The notes: generated by a model from the sequence alone, not told the origin. Shown: positions 43,036 through 53,065, counted from the first letter of the stretch. The stretch: DNA of 64,000 bases from Rheinheimera aquimaris (GCF_020531985.1 NZ_JAJAVQ010000006.1:1-64000), one strand, 5' to 3'. Numbers and translations: made by a program.

Positions 43036-45345
43036 ATGTTAGTCCTGTTAATATTGGTTGTTACCCTGGCGGTGGTGTTCGGCGTGACGGATATCCGCCG
43101 TAACCTGATCACCAAACCTATTTTTGCGGTATTCAAGAAAATCCTGCCGCCGCTGTCTGATACAGAGCGTGAGGCAATGGAAGCCGGTGATGTTTGGTGG
43201 GACGGTGAGCTGTTTAAAGGTAAACCAGACTGGCAAAAGCTGCACAGTTTTCCAAAAGCAGAGCTGAATGAAGATGAACAGGCATTTTTAGACAATCAGG
43301 TTGAAACCCTGCTGCAAATGCTGGACGACTATAAAATAGTGCAGGAACAGCGTGATTTACCGCAGAAAGTCTGGTCGTTTTTAAAGCGTGAAGGCTTCTT
43401 TGCGATGATTATTCCCAAATCGTATGGTGGCCGTGAGTTTTCAGCGATAGCTAACTCTACGATTGTGTCACGTATTGCAACCCGCAGTTTAACCGCGGCA
43501 GTGACGGTGATGGTGCCAAACTCTCTCGGTCCGGGTGAGCTGTTAATGCACTATGGTACACAAGAGCAAAAAGACCGCTGGCTACCAAACCTGGCCAACG
43601 GCACTGATGTGCCGTGTTTTGCGCTGACAGGCCCGGAGGCGGGCTCTGATGCGGGCGGCATCCCTGATACCGGCGTAGTGTGTAAAGGCGAGTTTGAAGG
43701 CAAAGAAGTGGTTGGTATCCGCCTGAACTGGGATAAACGTTATATCACGTTGGCGCCGGTTGCAACGGTGCTGGGCCTGGCGTTTAAATTGTACGATCCT
43801 GAGAATTTACTTGGTGATAAAGAAGAGTTAGGTATTACTTGTGCTCTGATCCCAACCAGCCATCAAGGTGTGCAGATCGGTGATCGTCACTTCCCGATGA
43901 ATATGGCATTTATGAACGGTACAACCTACGGTCGGGATGTGTTTATTCCGCTGGAGTGGATCATCGGCGGCCCGGATTACGCAGGTCGCGGCTGGCGCAT
44001 GCTGGTAGAATGTTTATCAGCGGGTCGTGGTATCAGTTTACCTGCATTGGCCACGGCTACCGGCCACCTGGCTGCACGCATGACAGGTGCCTATGGTTAT
44101 GTGCGTCAGCAGTTTGGCATGTCTATCGGCAAGTTTGAAGGTGTGCAGGAATCTCTGGCCCGCATCGGTGGCCTGACATATAGCCTTGAAGCGATGCGGG
44201 TGATGACTGCGGGCGCTATTGATATGAATTTAAGCCCGAGTGTGGTTACTGCCATTGCCAAATACCATATGACAGAAATGTCCCGGACGTTGATGAATGA
44301 TGCGTTTGATATTCACGCTGGCCGCGCTATTCAGGTAGGTCCGAAAAACTATCTGGCGCATGGTTATATGGGCATTCCGATCTCAATCACGGTCGAGGGC
44401 GCAAATATTCTGACCCGCAATCTGATGATTTTCGGTCAGGGTGCGACGCGTTGCCACCCTTATGTGTTAGCAGAGCTGGAAGCTGCAGCTAACCCGGATG
44501 CAGAAGAAGGCTTAAAGCAATTTGATAAGCTGTTGATGAAGCACGTCGGCTTTGCGGTGGGTAATACCTTTGGCGCTTTATGGCAAGGCTTGACGGCTGG
44601 GGCCTTTAACAGCGCGCCGGTATCAGGTGAAACAGCGAAATACTATAAGCAGTTAAGCCGTATGAGCCGCGGTTTAGCACTGAGTGCCGATTTTTCAATG
44701 CTGATTTTAGGCGGCGAGTTAAAGCGGCGTGAAATGTTATCAGCCCGGTTAGGCGATGTGTTAAGCCAGCTTTATATTGCATCAGCAGTACTTAAGTTCT
44801 ACGAAGATAATGGTCGTCAGCAGTGTGACTTGCCATTTGTGCATTACAGTCTGCAGCGCGCTTTGTTTGAAATAGGGCGTGCCTTTGACGGTTTCTTTGC
44901 AAACTTCCCGAACCGCTTCGTCGCAGGTTTGCTACGTACTTTGGTATTCCCATTCGGTATTGGCTATAAGATGCCTGCAGATGACATTGCTGTTCAGATT
45001 TGCGATGCCATGTCGAAGCCGGGTGTCGTTCGCGACAGATTAACGCACCTTTGTTACATAGGTGAAGGTGAAAACGACGCTACCGGTTTGATGGAAGGTG
45101 CCTTTGTTTCAATGTATGAAGCCCAGCCATTGATGAAGAAAATTTATCAGGCGCAGCGCAGTGGTCAGTTACCGCGTAAGCAGCCGTTGGAGCACACCAT
45201 AGTACAGGCACAGGATGCTGGTATTATCAGTGCTGAAGAGGCCCAGCAGTTAAACAGAATGAACGAGTTGCGTTTCAGTGCTATCAGTGTTGACAGTTTT
45301 GCTGCTGGTACGCTCGAAGCAATGGCGATAACGCCAGCCAGCTGA
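43036..45345 (+). CDS. fadE: Acyl-CoA dehydrogenase FadE
   Basis: The 769-residue flavoenzyme begins with an N-terminal hydrophobic helix (MLVLLILVVTLAVVFGV), then an acyl-CoA dehydrogenase core (for example CFALTGPEAGSDAGGIPDTG and YGRDVFIPLEWIIGG) and a C-terminal FadE-specific domain, the layout of E. coli FadE. It catalyses the first step of fatty-acid beta-oxidation. The frame opens with a GTG at 43021 inside the regulator gene; the ATG at 43036 after GAAGGAAGG is preferred. Confidence 0.93.
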   Translation: MLVLLILVVTLAVVFGVTDIRRNLITKPIFAVFKKILPPLSDTEREAMEAGDVWWDGELFKGKPDWQKLHSFPKAELNEDEQAFLDNQVETLLQMLDDYKIVQEQRDLPQKVWSFLKREGFFAMIIPKSYGGREFSAIANSTIVSRIATRSLTAAVTVMVPNSLGPGELLMHYGTQEQKDRWLPNLANGTDVPCFALTGPEAGSDAGGIPDTGVVCKGEFEGKEVVGIRLNWDKRYITLAPVATVLGLAFKLYDPENLLGDKEELGITCALIPTSHQGVQIGDRHFPMNMAFMNGTTYGRDVFIPLEWIIGGPDYAGRGWRMLVECLSAGRGISLPALATATGHLAARMTGAYGYVRQQFGMSIGKFEGVQESLARIGGLTYSLEAMRVMTAGAIDMNLSPSVVTAIAKYHMTEMSRTLMNDAFDIHAGRAIQVGPKNYLAHGYMGIPISITVEGANILTRNLMIFGQGATRCHPYVLAELEAAANPDAEEGLKQFDKLLMKHVGFAVGNTFGALWQGLTAGAFNSAPVSGETAKYYKQLSRMSRGLALSADFSMLILGGELKRREMLSARLGDVLSQLYIASAVLKFYEDNGRQQCDLPFVHYSLQRALFEIGRAFDGFFANFPNRFVAGLLRTLVFPFGIGYKMPADDIAVQICDAMSKPGVVRDRLTHLCYIGEGENDATGLMEGAFVSMYEAQPLMKKIYQAQRSGQLPRKQPLEHTIVQAQDAGIISAEEAQQLNRMNELRFSAISVDSFAAGTLEAMAITPAS

Positions 45346-45373
45346 CGGCAGCACTACAACTTGTTACACTTGG

Positions 45374-45411
45374 AAACCGGCAGAGCCTGTGCTCTGCCGG
45401 TTTTATTTTTT
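45374..45411 (+). terminator. Rho-independent terminator of the regulator-fadE operon
   Basis: AAACCGGCAGAGC-CTGT-GCTCTGCCGGTTT is a perfect 13-bp stem followed by a T-rich tract. It ends only about a dozen bases before the next gene, whose own promoter must therefore lie within or upstream of it, or which relies on readthrough. Confidence 0.9.
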
Positions 45412-45423
45412 GGGGAGTGACAG

Positions 45424-45912
45424 ATGACCACAGATATTAATATCCGGCTGGCGACGCCGGAGGATGTGCCTACCATACTGGCGTTTATTCAGGGGCTGGC
45501 CGAATATGAGAAACTGGCCGATCAGGTGGTAGCGACGGAAGATAATTTAAAACACACGTTATTCGGTGACAAACGCTATGCAGAAGTGGTTATCGCTGAA
45601 TATAACCAGCAGGCCGCCGGGTTTGCGTTGTTTTTCCACAATTACTCTACCTTTTTAGCAAAACCCGGTATTTACCTGGAAGATTTGTTCGTCTTACCAG
45701 ATTTTCGCGGCAAGGGCTTGGGTAAAGTGCTACTCAGTTATCTGGCAAAGCTGGCGGTCGAGCGGGATTGTGGCCGGCTGGAGTGGTCAGTGCTTGACTG
45801 GAACCAGCCTGCAATAGACTTCTACCAGGCACAGGGCGCTACGATGCTGCATGACTGGCGGATAAACCGGGTGACTGGTGAAAACCTCAAAGCGCTGGCA
45901 CAGAGCGTCTGA
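45424..45912 (+). CDS. GNAT-family N-acetyltransferase
   Basis: The 162-residue protein has a single GNAT fold with the acetyl-CoA-binding element VLPDFRGKGLGKVLLSYLAKLA and the later motif DWNQPAIDFYQAQGA. The layout is similar to the diamine (spermidine/spermine-type) acetyltransferase group. Its substrate cannot be read from sequence. A good ribosome site (GGGGAG) precedes the ATG. Confidence 0.88.
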   Translation: MTTDINIRLATPEDVPTILAFIQGLAEYEKLADQVVATEDNLKHTLFGDKRYAEVVIAEYNQQAAGFALFFHNYSTFLAKPGIYLEDLFVLPDFRGKGLGKVLLSYLAKLAVERDCGRLEWSVLDWNQPAIDFYQAQGATMLHDWRINRVTGENLKALAQSV

Positions 45913-45916
45913 ATAA

Positions 45917-45952
45917 TGCTAACTGCTGTGCATGAGTGCACTGCAGTTAGCA
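45917..45952. terminator. Long inverted repeat between GNAT and prsK (convergent 3' ends)
   Basis: TGCTAACTGCTGTGCA and TGCACTGCAGTTAGCA form a 16-bp stem with one mismatch around TGAG. No U run is present on either side, so it may act as a roadblock or mRNA 3' protecting hairpin rather than a classical terminator. Confidence 0.5.
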
Positions 45953-45963
45953 GGCACCAGCTG

Positions 45964-48021
45964 TTATTCTTTTGTATCGTCAGTGACGGGTAAGGTTAGC
46001 GTAAAACAGCTGCCTTCGCCCTCAACACTGCTGACCGTCAACTGGCCATTATGCTGCTGAGCAAACTGCAACGCGTCATAAGCACCAATGCCCATTCCTG
46101 AGTTGCCCTTAGTGGTGTCAAATGGCTTGAACAGGCGTTGCTGAATAAATTGCTCGCTCATGCCGCAGCCGGTATCCGTAATATTAATCTGTAATACAGT
46201 TGAAGCGACATCAGTTTTGACATCAACGGTGATCTCTACTTTGCCCGTTTCTTCGGTAGCATGCTGGGCATTATCGATAAGGTGATAAAGCACGCTGCTA
46301 AAACGTTCTTTGTCTAAAGACAACATGCAATTGTTTAATACATGCAGGGTAGGCAGCGGTTTTCTCACCGCACACTTGTGTTTAATGACCTGCTCCAGCT
46401 CTTGCGCCACGGAAAACTTGCTGCTGCTGTTTGAGTCAGTGCGTTTATCTGTTAGTTGTGACAGCATGTTACCAAGCCGTTGCTGCATCGCCTCCAGAGT
46501 GTCGAAGCTGTCTTTGATAAACTCGGGGTTCTGCATATGTTTTTTACTGTTGTTCAGCATCAGATCTAACTGGGCTTTCACATTCTTTAAATCGTGTACG
46601 ACAAAGGCCGACATTCTGCTAAAAGCGGCAAACTGAGCATTTTCACTCAGCGCTTTACTGGCCAGCGTAAGCAATAAATAGCTGCTTATCTGTTCGGTAA
46701 TAATCATCAGATAGTCTCTGAGCTCCCAGTTCAGCTTCAGCCGCTCTGCTGTTGGGGTATTGAGAATACACAGGCCCCACAGCTGCTGCTCATCAAAAAC
46801 CGGGATAATCAGGTGGCCGTCTATTTTCAACGTATCACCTTTAAATTGCACAAAACTATCATTCTGATCAGATAAATCTGTGATCCAGCCCGGTCTGGCA
46901 TGATGCTGACAATAATGTTGCAACAGATTAAGCTCATCAGCGGTCACTGATACCCGGCCCAGGCAGGCAACAGCGTGCAGCTGTGATGGAGTAAAAGCAC
47001 GTATCAGCGCACCTCTTTGATAGCCTGTAGCGGTGAGCCAGGCGTTGAGATAGGCCTGATAGTCTACGTCCTGCTGCAGTTTCAGTGACTTCAGATACTG
47101 TGTCAGGCTTAGCCACTTGGTACGGTAATCAAATTTATTGGCGTAAAAGTTTTTCTCAATATACACCTTAAATCTGCGTCTGACTTTGCCTGATAAGGCG
47201 ACAACAGCAAACAGCAAACAGCCTGCAGCAATCAGTATCGCCTGCAGCAGGCCTGTCCAGCTAAGATCAAATAACTTAATGGAAAAACCGGCGACCGCCA
47301 GCACACTCAGGTAAATGCCAGCCAGCAACACTATAGTGCTGTTAACAACAATTTCTCTGGAAACATACACACTGATGGCCCATGAGCGGATACGGCGAAT
47401 AGCGACGACTAACAGCGGTAGTACCAGGGCTGCAATGAAACCACGGGCAGCCCAAAGTTGCGGATCTATCCGGCTGAATAGCGCTGCTTCAGCCAACAGA
47501 ATAAAGTCGAATAGAATTTGTAACCCAAGCCCAAGCACTAAAGGCTTGAACTGCCAGACAACAGGCCCGGCACGGCGATAAAGCGCTTCAAGCAGCGCTA
47601 GCTGGCCAATGCACAATAGCAAGTTGATGCTGAATATAATGTTGTTACTTACCGGAACAAAGACATTTACCAGCGCCAAGCAAAATACAATTGGAATAAC
47701 GAGCTTAACCGCACCTTGTGCCAGAAAAGACCACCAGCGTATCTCGCTGCTACTGAGACAGGAAAATAACAGCAAAAATAACAGTATGTGGCGAAGAGCC
47801 TCAACAATAACTGAGTCGGCACTGATAAAAGGCTGTGTACTGAACAGCAGATAGAACACTGCCCAGAACACCTGTACTGCAGCAAATGCCAGCAGCAGGT
47901 TTTTGGTTCTGTTGGCAGCTTTGTCTGTTAATAACAGCAGGAACAAAAAAGCGTAACAACATATTGCCAGCACGAAACCAGCTGAACTGATGGTAAAAAC
48001 CAGGCTAACGCTGTCTTGCAT
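45964..48021 (-). CDS. prsK: PEP-CTERM/exosortase-system sensor histidine kinase PrsK
   Basis: This 685-residue kinase has an N-terminal region of about eight to ten transmembrane segments (1-275), a GAF-like middle (about 300-440), a phosphoacceptor segment SAFVVHDLKNVKAQLD with His476, and an HATPase domain with ITDTGCGMSEQFIQQRLFKPF and GMGIGAYDALQFAQQH. This layout is that of PrsK, which with PrsR and RpoN controls PEP-CTERM and exopolysaccharide genes. The ATG at 48021 overlaps the protease stop (TGATG). No PrsR gene is adjacent in the window. Confidence 0.9.
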   Translation of the reverse strand: MQDSVSLVFTISSAGFVLAICCYAFLFLLLLTDKAANRTKNLLLAFAAVQVFWAVFYLLFSTQPFISADSVIVEALRHILLFLLLFSCLSSSEIRWWSFLAQGAVKLVIPIVFCLALVNVFVPVSNNIIFSINLLLCIGQLALLEALYRRAGPVVWQFKPLVLGLGLQILFDFILLAEAALFSRIDPQLWAARGFIAALVLPLLVVAIRRIRSWAISVYVSREIVVNSTIVLLAGIYLSVLAVAGFSIKLFDLSWTGLLQAILIAAGCLLFAVVALSGKVRRRFKVYIEKNFYANKFDYRTKWLSLTQYLKSLKLQQDVDYQAYLNAWLTATGYQRGALIRAFTPSQLHAVACLGRVSVTADELNLLQHYCQHHARPGWITDLSDQNDSFVQFKGDTLKIDGHLIIPVFDEQQLWGLCILNTPTAERLKLNWELRDYLMIITEQISSYLLLTLASKALSENAQFAAFSRMSAFVVHDLKNVKAQLDLMLNNSKKHMQNPEFIKDSFDTLEAMQQRLGNMLSQLTDKRTDSNSSSKFSVAQELEQVIKHKCAVRKPLPTLHVLNNCMLSLDKERFSSVLYHLIDNAQHATEETGKVEITVDVKTDVASTVLQINITDTGCGMSEQFIQQRLFKPFDTTKGNSGMGIGAYDALQFAQQHNGQLTVSSVEGEGSCFTLTLPVTDDTKE

Positions 48022-48782
48022 CAAGGGGCTGTTCCGGCATTAAGCAAGTTAAGCAGATGAACAACCGGAATAGCGTAGGTGATACCGCTGGGGTCTGACA
48101 ATACGGCCTCTTTGGTTGATTTAACGTGTACGCGATTAATAATACCGATAACAGTACCGTCAACCATAGAAAATAACGGGCTGCCGCTGTTGCCGGGGTA
48201 AGCTGTTGCGTCCAGCTGATATACCAGATAAGGCTGTTTTAATGCCCGGATAGCCTTTGTTTGCAGCTGCTGTGAGTTTTGTGCCGGAATAACAACAGGT
48301 GTGTGTGCGGCAATAATACCGGTATGCGTAGCGGGGTATAACCCCAACACTGAGGTGATAGGGTAGCCCGTCAGGCTGACAGTATTGCCCTCTGCCAGCA
48401 TTTTTTCATTCGACAATTTAAGGGCCGGCATTGTCTGCTCTATGCTAAGCACCGCAATGTCGTGCGCCAAATCTTCTGCCACATGCAAAATTTTATGCAC
48501 TTCAACTTTTTCGCCCTGACCCGACAATACAACATACTGCTCTAATGTCGAAGGATCTGTCGGCCGGGCGATAATATGATAATTCGTTGCTATCTGCTTA
48601 CCGTTACCCGTGACAAAACCTGTGCCGAGCAGGGTAATGCGCGGGGAGGCTGTCGGGTTTAATAAACCGATAGCGACGATAGAGGGCTTTATACGTGATA
48701 TATGTTCTGGCAGATTGACAGTGCCGGCTGCCAGGCTCCATTGACTCAGTAGCAGCGCTGTCAGGCAGAATAAAACTCGCAT
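48021..48782 (-). CDS. Exported trypsin-like serine protease coupled to prsK
   Basis: The 253-residue protein has a signal peptide (cleavage near SLAA-GTV) and a chymotrypsin-fold domain with the triad His69 (ATNYHII), Asp108 (AHDIAVL) and Ser199 (YPGNSGSPLF). There is no PDZ domain, so it is not a DegP-type protease. Its stop overlaps the prsK start by one base, so the two are translationally coupled and probably act together in envelope or surface-protein processing. Its target is unknown. Confidence 0.87.
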   Translation of the reverse strand: MRVLFCLTALLLSQWSLAAGTVNLPEHISRIKPSIVAIGLLNPTASPRITLLGTGFVTGNGKQIATNYHIIARPTDPSTLEQYVVLSGQGEKVEVHKILHVAEDLAHDIAVLSIEQTMPALKLSNEKMLAEGNTVSLTGYPITSVLGLYPATHTGIIAAHTPVVIPAQNSQQLQTKAIRALKQPYLVYQLDATAYPGNSGSPLFSMVDGTVIGIINRVHVKSTKEAVLSDPSGITYAIPVVHLLNLLNAGTAP

Positions 48783-48786
48783 AAGG

Positions 48787-49794
48787 CTATCCCTGCGGTT
48801 GATGAGTAAATCTGTCCAGCTCTGCCGGACGTGCTATTGCAGCCGGATCGGACAACGGATTCCAAACCGGTTTGATCAGGGTTTTTAGTTTTGCCACGAC
48901 ACGCACAACTTTATTGCTGACAGAGATAGGCAGATGCAACCAACGACAGACCAAAAACACTTTACGGCGAAATACCCAGTGATACATAGCGTGCTCTGCA
49001 TAAAAGTTGTAGTGCCAGCGCTGCTCAAATAATCTGGATGAGGTGTAGGTCAGTTTTGGATCCCAGCGATAGAAGAAAAAGCGCATATCGAACCAGCTCA
49101 TGCGTGTGCCCAGATTATCGAAAATAATGACAGACTCTGGTTGGCTGAGTAATTTGTAGCCCAGCTTACGCAGTTGAATACCAATATCGATATGTTCGCG
49201 GATCACCATCGACGGTAATTCGATCTGTTGTAATGCTTTGGTCAGAAACAGCACGCCATGCAACTCAAACATCTCACTGTCAGCTACCTGCTGCGGAATA
49301 TCCTGCGGCAGAGCGCGGCGATATGATTTGTGCTCGATCAGATACTCTTTACCTTCGACATCGACGACTTGTATTGCGTTGGTGTACAAATGGTTGCGTA
49401 GCGTTGCGCCTTCATCTACGCCTTCTTTTTCCAGTGTCAGCGGGTTTACTACTGCAGCACCGCTGCTTTGGGCTGTGTCGAGTAATGGTGGCAGCCAACC
49501 GGGAGTCACGTTAGAGTCGTTATCCAGCAGCATGGTATAAGGTGTCGTGATACTGTCGCGGATTTTACTGACGGCATCCATTGGGATCATCAGCCCCAGC
49601 TCGACTATCTCTGCGTTAGTTTTGTTTTGCAGCAAGGCTTTAAGTTGCTGTTTTATATGAGCCGGGTAATCCAGATCCAGCACTTTTAATAAAAACGGTT
49701 CTGGGGTACAACGGTACAGATTTTCAATGCATGCAATGATGCCTGAGTAGCGATCGCGTGGGCTGATAACTACCGTTACGCTAGCTTGCGTCAT
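48787..49794 (-). CDS. Glycosyltransferase family 2
   Basis: The 335-residue protein has a GT-A type family 2 domain: TVVISPRDRYSGIIACIENLY at the N-terminus and the nucleotide/metal motif MLLDNDSNVTPGWL. No transmembrane segment is clear. It overlaps the upstream GT4 gene by 14 bases and ends 4 bases before the protease gene, so all are one operon leading to prsK. It probably adds a sugar in exopolysaccharide synthesis. Confidence 0.85.
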   Translation of the reverse strand: MTQASVTVVISPRDRYSGIIACIENLYRCTPEPFLLKVLDLDYPAHIKQQLKALLQNKTNAEIVELGLMIPMDAVSKIRDSITTPYTMLLDNDSNVTPGWLPPLLDTAQSSGAAVVNPLTLEKEGVDEGATLRNHLYTNAIQVVDVEGKEYLIEHKSYRRALPQDIPQQVADSEMFELHGVLFLTKALQQIELPSMVIREHIDIGIQLRKLGYKLLSQPESVIIFDNLGTRMSWFDMRFFFYRWDPKLTYTSSRLFEQRWHYNFYAEHAMYHWVFRRKVFLVCRWLHLPISVSNKVVRVVAKLKTLIKPVWNPLSDPAAIARPAELDRFTHQPQG

Positions 49795-50935
49795 GATAAG
49801 ATCCTTCTTTTAGCATAAGTTTTTGAAAAATTTTAAGATACTGCGTTGTCATCGCTTCAACGGAAAAAGTTTGTTGCACGCGATCGAAGCCTGCGTTGCC
49901 CATGCTCTGGCATGAATCAGCATCATTAAGCAATTTTTGCATACTTTCAGCCAATTGCTGCGCGCAAGCCGGGGCAACTAAAAAGCCGGTCAGGCTGTGC
50001 ATAATAATCTCTTTTATGCCTCCCACATGGGTAGCAATAACAGGCCTTCGCCGCGCTCCTGCTTCAATAAACACCAGACCAAAAGCTTCTTCATGCGACG
50101 GTTGTACAAAGATATCACAGGCATCCAGCCACAAGGCCGGGTCGCTAATCTGGCCCAGAAACCTTACCTGATGTTGCAGTTGAAGTGATTGCGCTAAATC
50201 AACGAGTGTGTTTTTTTCTGCTTCAGTGCCTGTGCCGGCAATGAATAACTGCACACCCGCATCATCTAACAACGCCAGCGCCTGCAATGTATCCTGATGT
50301 CCTTTTATTGCGCCGAGATGACCGATACTGAGCAGTATTTTACTGTCGGCTTCCAGGCCGAGTTCAGCTCTGGCCTGCTGTTTAGTTCGCGCGGGCACCG
50401 ACAACAGCGAAGTTCCGCCATACACTACACTGCAGTCGCTACCACGCAGGCCCATATTATTGGTCAAAAGCCGCATCCGATCTTTTGATACCGCAACAAA
50501 ATGTGACAGCGCAAAGCGGATAAAACGGTTACTTACTGAGGGGTTATAGCATTCCAGTCTGGAGCGGTGAAAAGTGCCAACGGCAGGTATACGGCAGAGT
50601 TTAGCTGCAAGCCCGGCATAGAGTTGGCTGGACTCGCAATGCGCATGTACCAGCTGTATATTGTGTTTTTTTATCAGTTTAGCTAACTGCCAGATCAGGC
50701 CAAACTTTTTACCGGATATCTGCGGCAGAGCAATATTATGTTCAGCGTCTGTAGGTTTATCAAAAGGGCCGAAGCACACTGCTACAACCTGATGGCCGGA
50801 CTGACACAGTGCGTTTACCGTGTCATGGAACCTTACCGTTCTGCCACCTTTTTCGAGACTTTGCACCACTTCCATAATGCGTAATGTTGCTGTTGCGGTC
50901 ACCCGGATATCCTTCCCTGACATACCAATGAACAT
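49781..50935 (-). CDS. Glycosyltransferase family 4
   Basis: This 384-residue GT-B enzyme has a glycine-rich start (VVQSLEKGGRTV), the acceptor-domain HAHCES element, and the C-terminal donor motif HEEAFGLVFIEAGARRRPVIATHVGG with the EX7E glutamates. Such retaining enzymes transfer sugars from nucleotide-sugar donors. It is the first gene of the minus-strand run GT4-GT2-protease-prsK and is divergent from another GT4 gene. Confidence 0.87.
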   Translation of the reverse strand: MFIGMSGKDIRVTATATLRIMEVVQSLEKGGRTVRFHDTVNALCQSGHQVVAVCFGPFDKPTDAEHNIALPQISGKKFGLIWQLAKLIKKHNIQLVHAHCESSQLYAGLAAKLCRIPAVGTFHRSRLECYNPSVSNRFIRFALSHFVAVSKDRMRLLTNNMGLRGSDCSVVYGGTSLLSVPARTKQQARAELGLEADSKILLSIGHLGAIKGHQDTLQALALLDDAGVQLFIAGTGTEAEKNTLVDLAQSLQLQHQVRFLGQISDPALWLDACDIFVQPSHEEAFGLVFIEAGARRRPVIATHVGGIKEIIMHSLTGFLVAPACAQQLAESMQKLLNDADSCQSMGNAGFDRVQQTFSVEAMTTQYLKIFQKLMLKEGSYHDAS

Positions 50936-51026
50936 ATTTATCTTTCAAACTATATCACGTACAGTCTACCATGTAGGGCGTAAAAATATATAATTCACCA
51001 GATCTTTGACATCATAAGGAATTGAT

Positions 51027-52106
51027 ATGTCAACTACCGGTAGGCAGTCGGTAATTCATGTTGTAAGTAGTTTAAAAGTCGGGGGGGCAGAACGTTTTGT
51101 TATCGACTTATGCCAGGAGCAGGTCGGGCAGGGGTTAAACGTTGCTATTTTATCTTTCGGCCTTGCAGAAGACACCCTGGTGTCGGTGTGCCACGAACAT
51201 CAAATTCCGCTGACGATTACAAACGGTAAAGGCTGGCGCGCGCAGAAACAAAGGTTACAGCTGTTAACACGCTTTGATGTCATTCATGTTCATTCTCCGG
51301 CCGCACTTAAGAGCCTGGTATTTCATCTGTTTTTGCTAAAGCATAAAAAACTGATATATACCCGCCACGGCGCCGCACCTTTAAATAAACCACACTGGAT
51401 ACGTCTACACCGTTTTGCCCGCAGTTTTATTCACGCAGTTACTTTTGTGTCAGCAGAAGCTAAACACAGCTTTGCCCACCATGGCTGGCATAAAGTGCCA
51501 CAGTATATTATCGATAATGGTGTCAGATTGCCGTCCCAAGCGTTAACAGATGATAAAAACACTGCGCACAATGGTGTGCTCAGGCTCGGATCTGTTGGCA
51601 GAATGGTGAAATTGAAAAGTCAGTTAAGCCTGTTACAAACAGTATCACAGATGGATAGCGACAGCCAGAATCAGCTCGAGTTGCATTTCTTTGGTGATGG
51701 TGAATTGCGATCACAGTTAGAAACATTTCATCAGCAACACAGTGGGATCCGTGCGGTTTTTCATGGCGTGGAAATTGACCGGCAAAATATTTATCCTCAT
51801 ATTGATATGCTGGTTGTCACATCGAGTACCGAGGGACTGTCGATGGTAATCCTGGAGGCTATGGCGTACGGCAAACCCGTTATAGCAACCAACGTTGGCG
51901 GAAATCCAATGCTTGTGAAATCAGGTGAAACCGGCTTTCTTTATGAGTTCAACGATATAGATGAACTAAAATCTGTTATCTCAGGTGTGCTGCAAAATGC
52001 TGAGATAAGAGTCAAACTAGGCAGACAGGCCCGCAGTTGGGTTGAGCAGCAGTATTCTTTGACTAAGACGGCCGCACTTTACCGGGAACTGTATAATGCC
52101 AAATAG
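51027..52106 (+). CDS. Glycosyltransferase family 4
   Basis: The 359-residue GT-B enzyme begins VIHVVSSLKVGGAERFVIDL, a typical family 4 start, and has the donor-site motif SSTEGLSMVILEAMAYGKPVIATNVGG with the EX7E pair. It begins a plus-strand run and overlaps the next gene by 11 bases. It is not closely similar to the divergent GT4, so it likely adds a different sugar. Confidence 0.88.
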   Translation: MSTTGRQSVIHVVSSLKVGGAERFVIDLCQEQVGQGLNVAILSFGLAEDTLVSVCHEHQIPLTITNGKGWRAQKQRLQLLTRFDVIHVHSPAALKSLVFHLFLLKHKKLIYTRHGAAPLNKPHWIRLHRFARSFIHAVTFVSAEAKHSFAHHGWHKVPQYIIDNGVRLPSQALTDDKNTAHNGVLRLGSVGRMVKLKSQLSLLQTVSQMDSDSQNQLELHFFGDGELRSQLETFHQQHSGIRAVFHGVEIDRQNIYPHIDMLVVTSSTEGLSMVILEAMAYGKPVIATNVGGNPMLVKSGETGFLYEFNDIDELKSVISGVLQNAEIRVKLGRQARSWVEQQYSLTKTAALYRELYNAK

Positions 52107-53064
52107 TTCATGGCGTGCCTGGCGCAGCGCACGTATTGTTGCGCTGGTTTTTGCACTATTGTTATCACTGGTATCTTACTGGCCTAAATGGCAGTGGTTG
52201 CAGTGGCTTAGTTTGCTGGTGCTTTATTCTCCTTCCTGGTTGTTTTTAGGTCTGTTTGTGCCTTGGCTGCTTGGGTGGAAATCACTTACTCGCTGGCAAT
52301 GCCTGATGCTGGTTCCTATGCTGTTTGTCGCAGCAAAAATACTTGATGTTAGCTGGCCTGTAAGCCGCAGCGCACAAGACACAAACTTTGTTTTGTTGTC
52401 TGCCAATCTAGGTAATATGGCAAATACAGAACAGCTTGCGCAGTTAATGACACAGCATAAGGTGTCAGTTGCTATATTTCAGGAAGCGAGGTTGGAAAAA
52501 TTAACGGCGCTAGACGCCGACAATTGGCAAACCCACTGCGATGCAGGCCTATGTATTGTCAGTAAATTCCCTTTTGACGTTGAGCAAACTCTGTCCCGCA
52601 GTCTGTTTCAGGGCTATGGTAATTTTGCTGTGTTCTATCGACTTAATTTACCTGAGCGTCATTTATTGCTGGCGAATGTTCACTTTGAAACACCAAGACC
52701 TGCGCTGGAATCCCTAATTAAGTTAAGTCCTGATAATACCGCTATGCAGGTGAGGCAGCAGGACAGAGAACTACAGGCGACAATCATTGCCGACTGGGCG
52801 CACTCTCAAGAAGAAGCACTGGTGATTGGCGGTGATTTTAACATGCCGGTTTTATCACCAATATACCAGCACTACTTTTCTTCTCTGGGGAATGCATTAT
52901 CTGAGCGACCAACGCAAATAGTGCGTTACACCAAGTACACACGCTGGCATGGTATTCGAATTGACCATCAGCTTTATCGCGGCGATTTAATGCCGCTTGA
53001 AGCTGGTGTGCTACAACTAAGCAGTGGCGACCACCGGCCTGTTCTTGTCAAATGGAGGATATAA
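52096..53064 (+). CDS. Membrane-anchored endonuclease/exonuclease/phosphatase-fold protein
   Basis: The 322-residue protein has two to three N-terminal transmembrane helices (about 10-100) followed by an EEP domain with the expected catalytic elements: SANLGN, FQEARLE (metal-binding Glu), NVHFETPR, GGDFNMP, RIDHQLY and SGDHRPV. EEP proteins hydrolyse phosphodiesters or phosphomonoesters. In an exopolysaccharide operon it may act on a polyprenyl-phosphate or phospho-sugar, but this is inference. It is translationally coupled to the GT4 gene before it. Confidence 0.85.
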   Translation: MPNSSWRAWRSARIVALVFALLLSLVSYWPKWQWLQWLSLLVLYSPSWLFLGLFVPWLLGWKSLTRWQCLMLVPMLFVAAKILDVSWPVSRSAQDTNFVLLSANLGNMANTEQLAQLMTQHKVSVAIFQEARLEKLTALDADNWQTHCDAGLCIVSKFPFDVEQTLSRSLFQGYGNFAVFYRLNLPERHLLLANVHFETPRPALESLIKLSPDNTAMQVRQQDRELQATIIADWAHSQEEALVIGGDFNMPVLSPIYQHYFSSLGNALSERPTQIVRYTKYTRWHGIRIDHQLYRGDLMPLEAGVLQLSSGDHRPVLVKWRI

Positions 53065-53065
53065 T

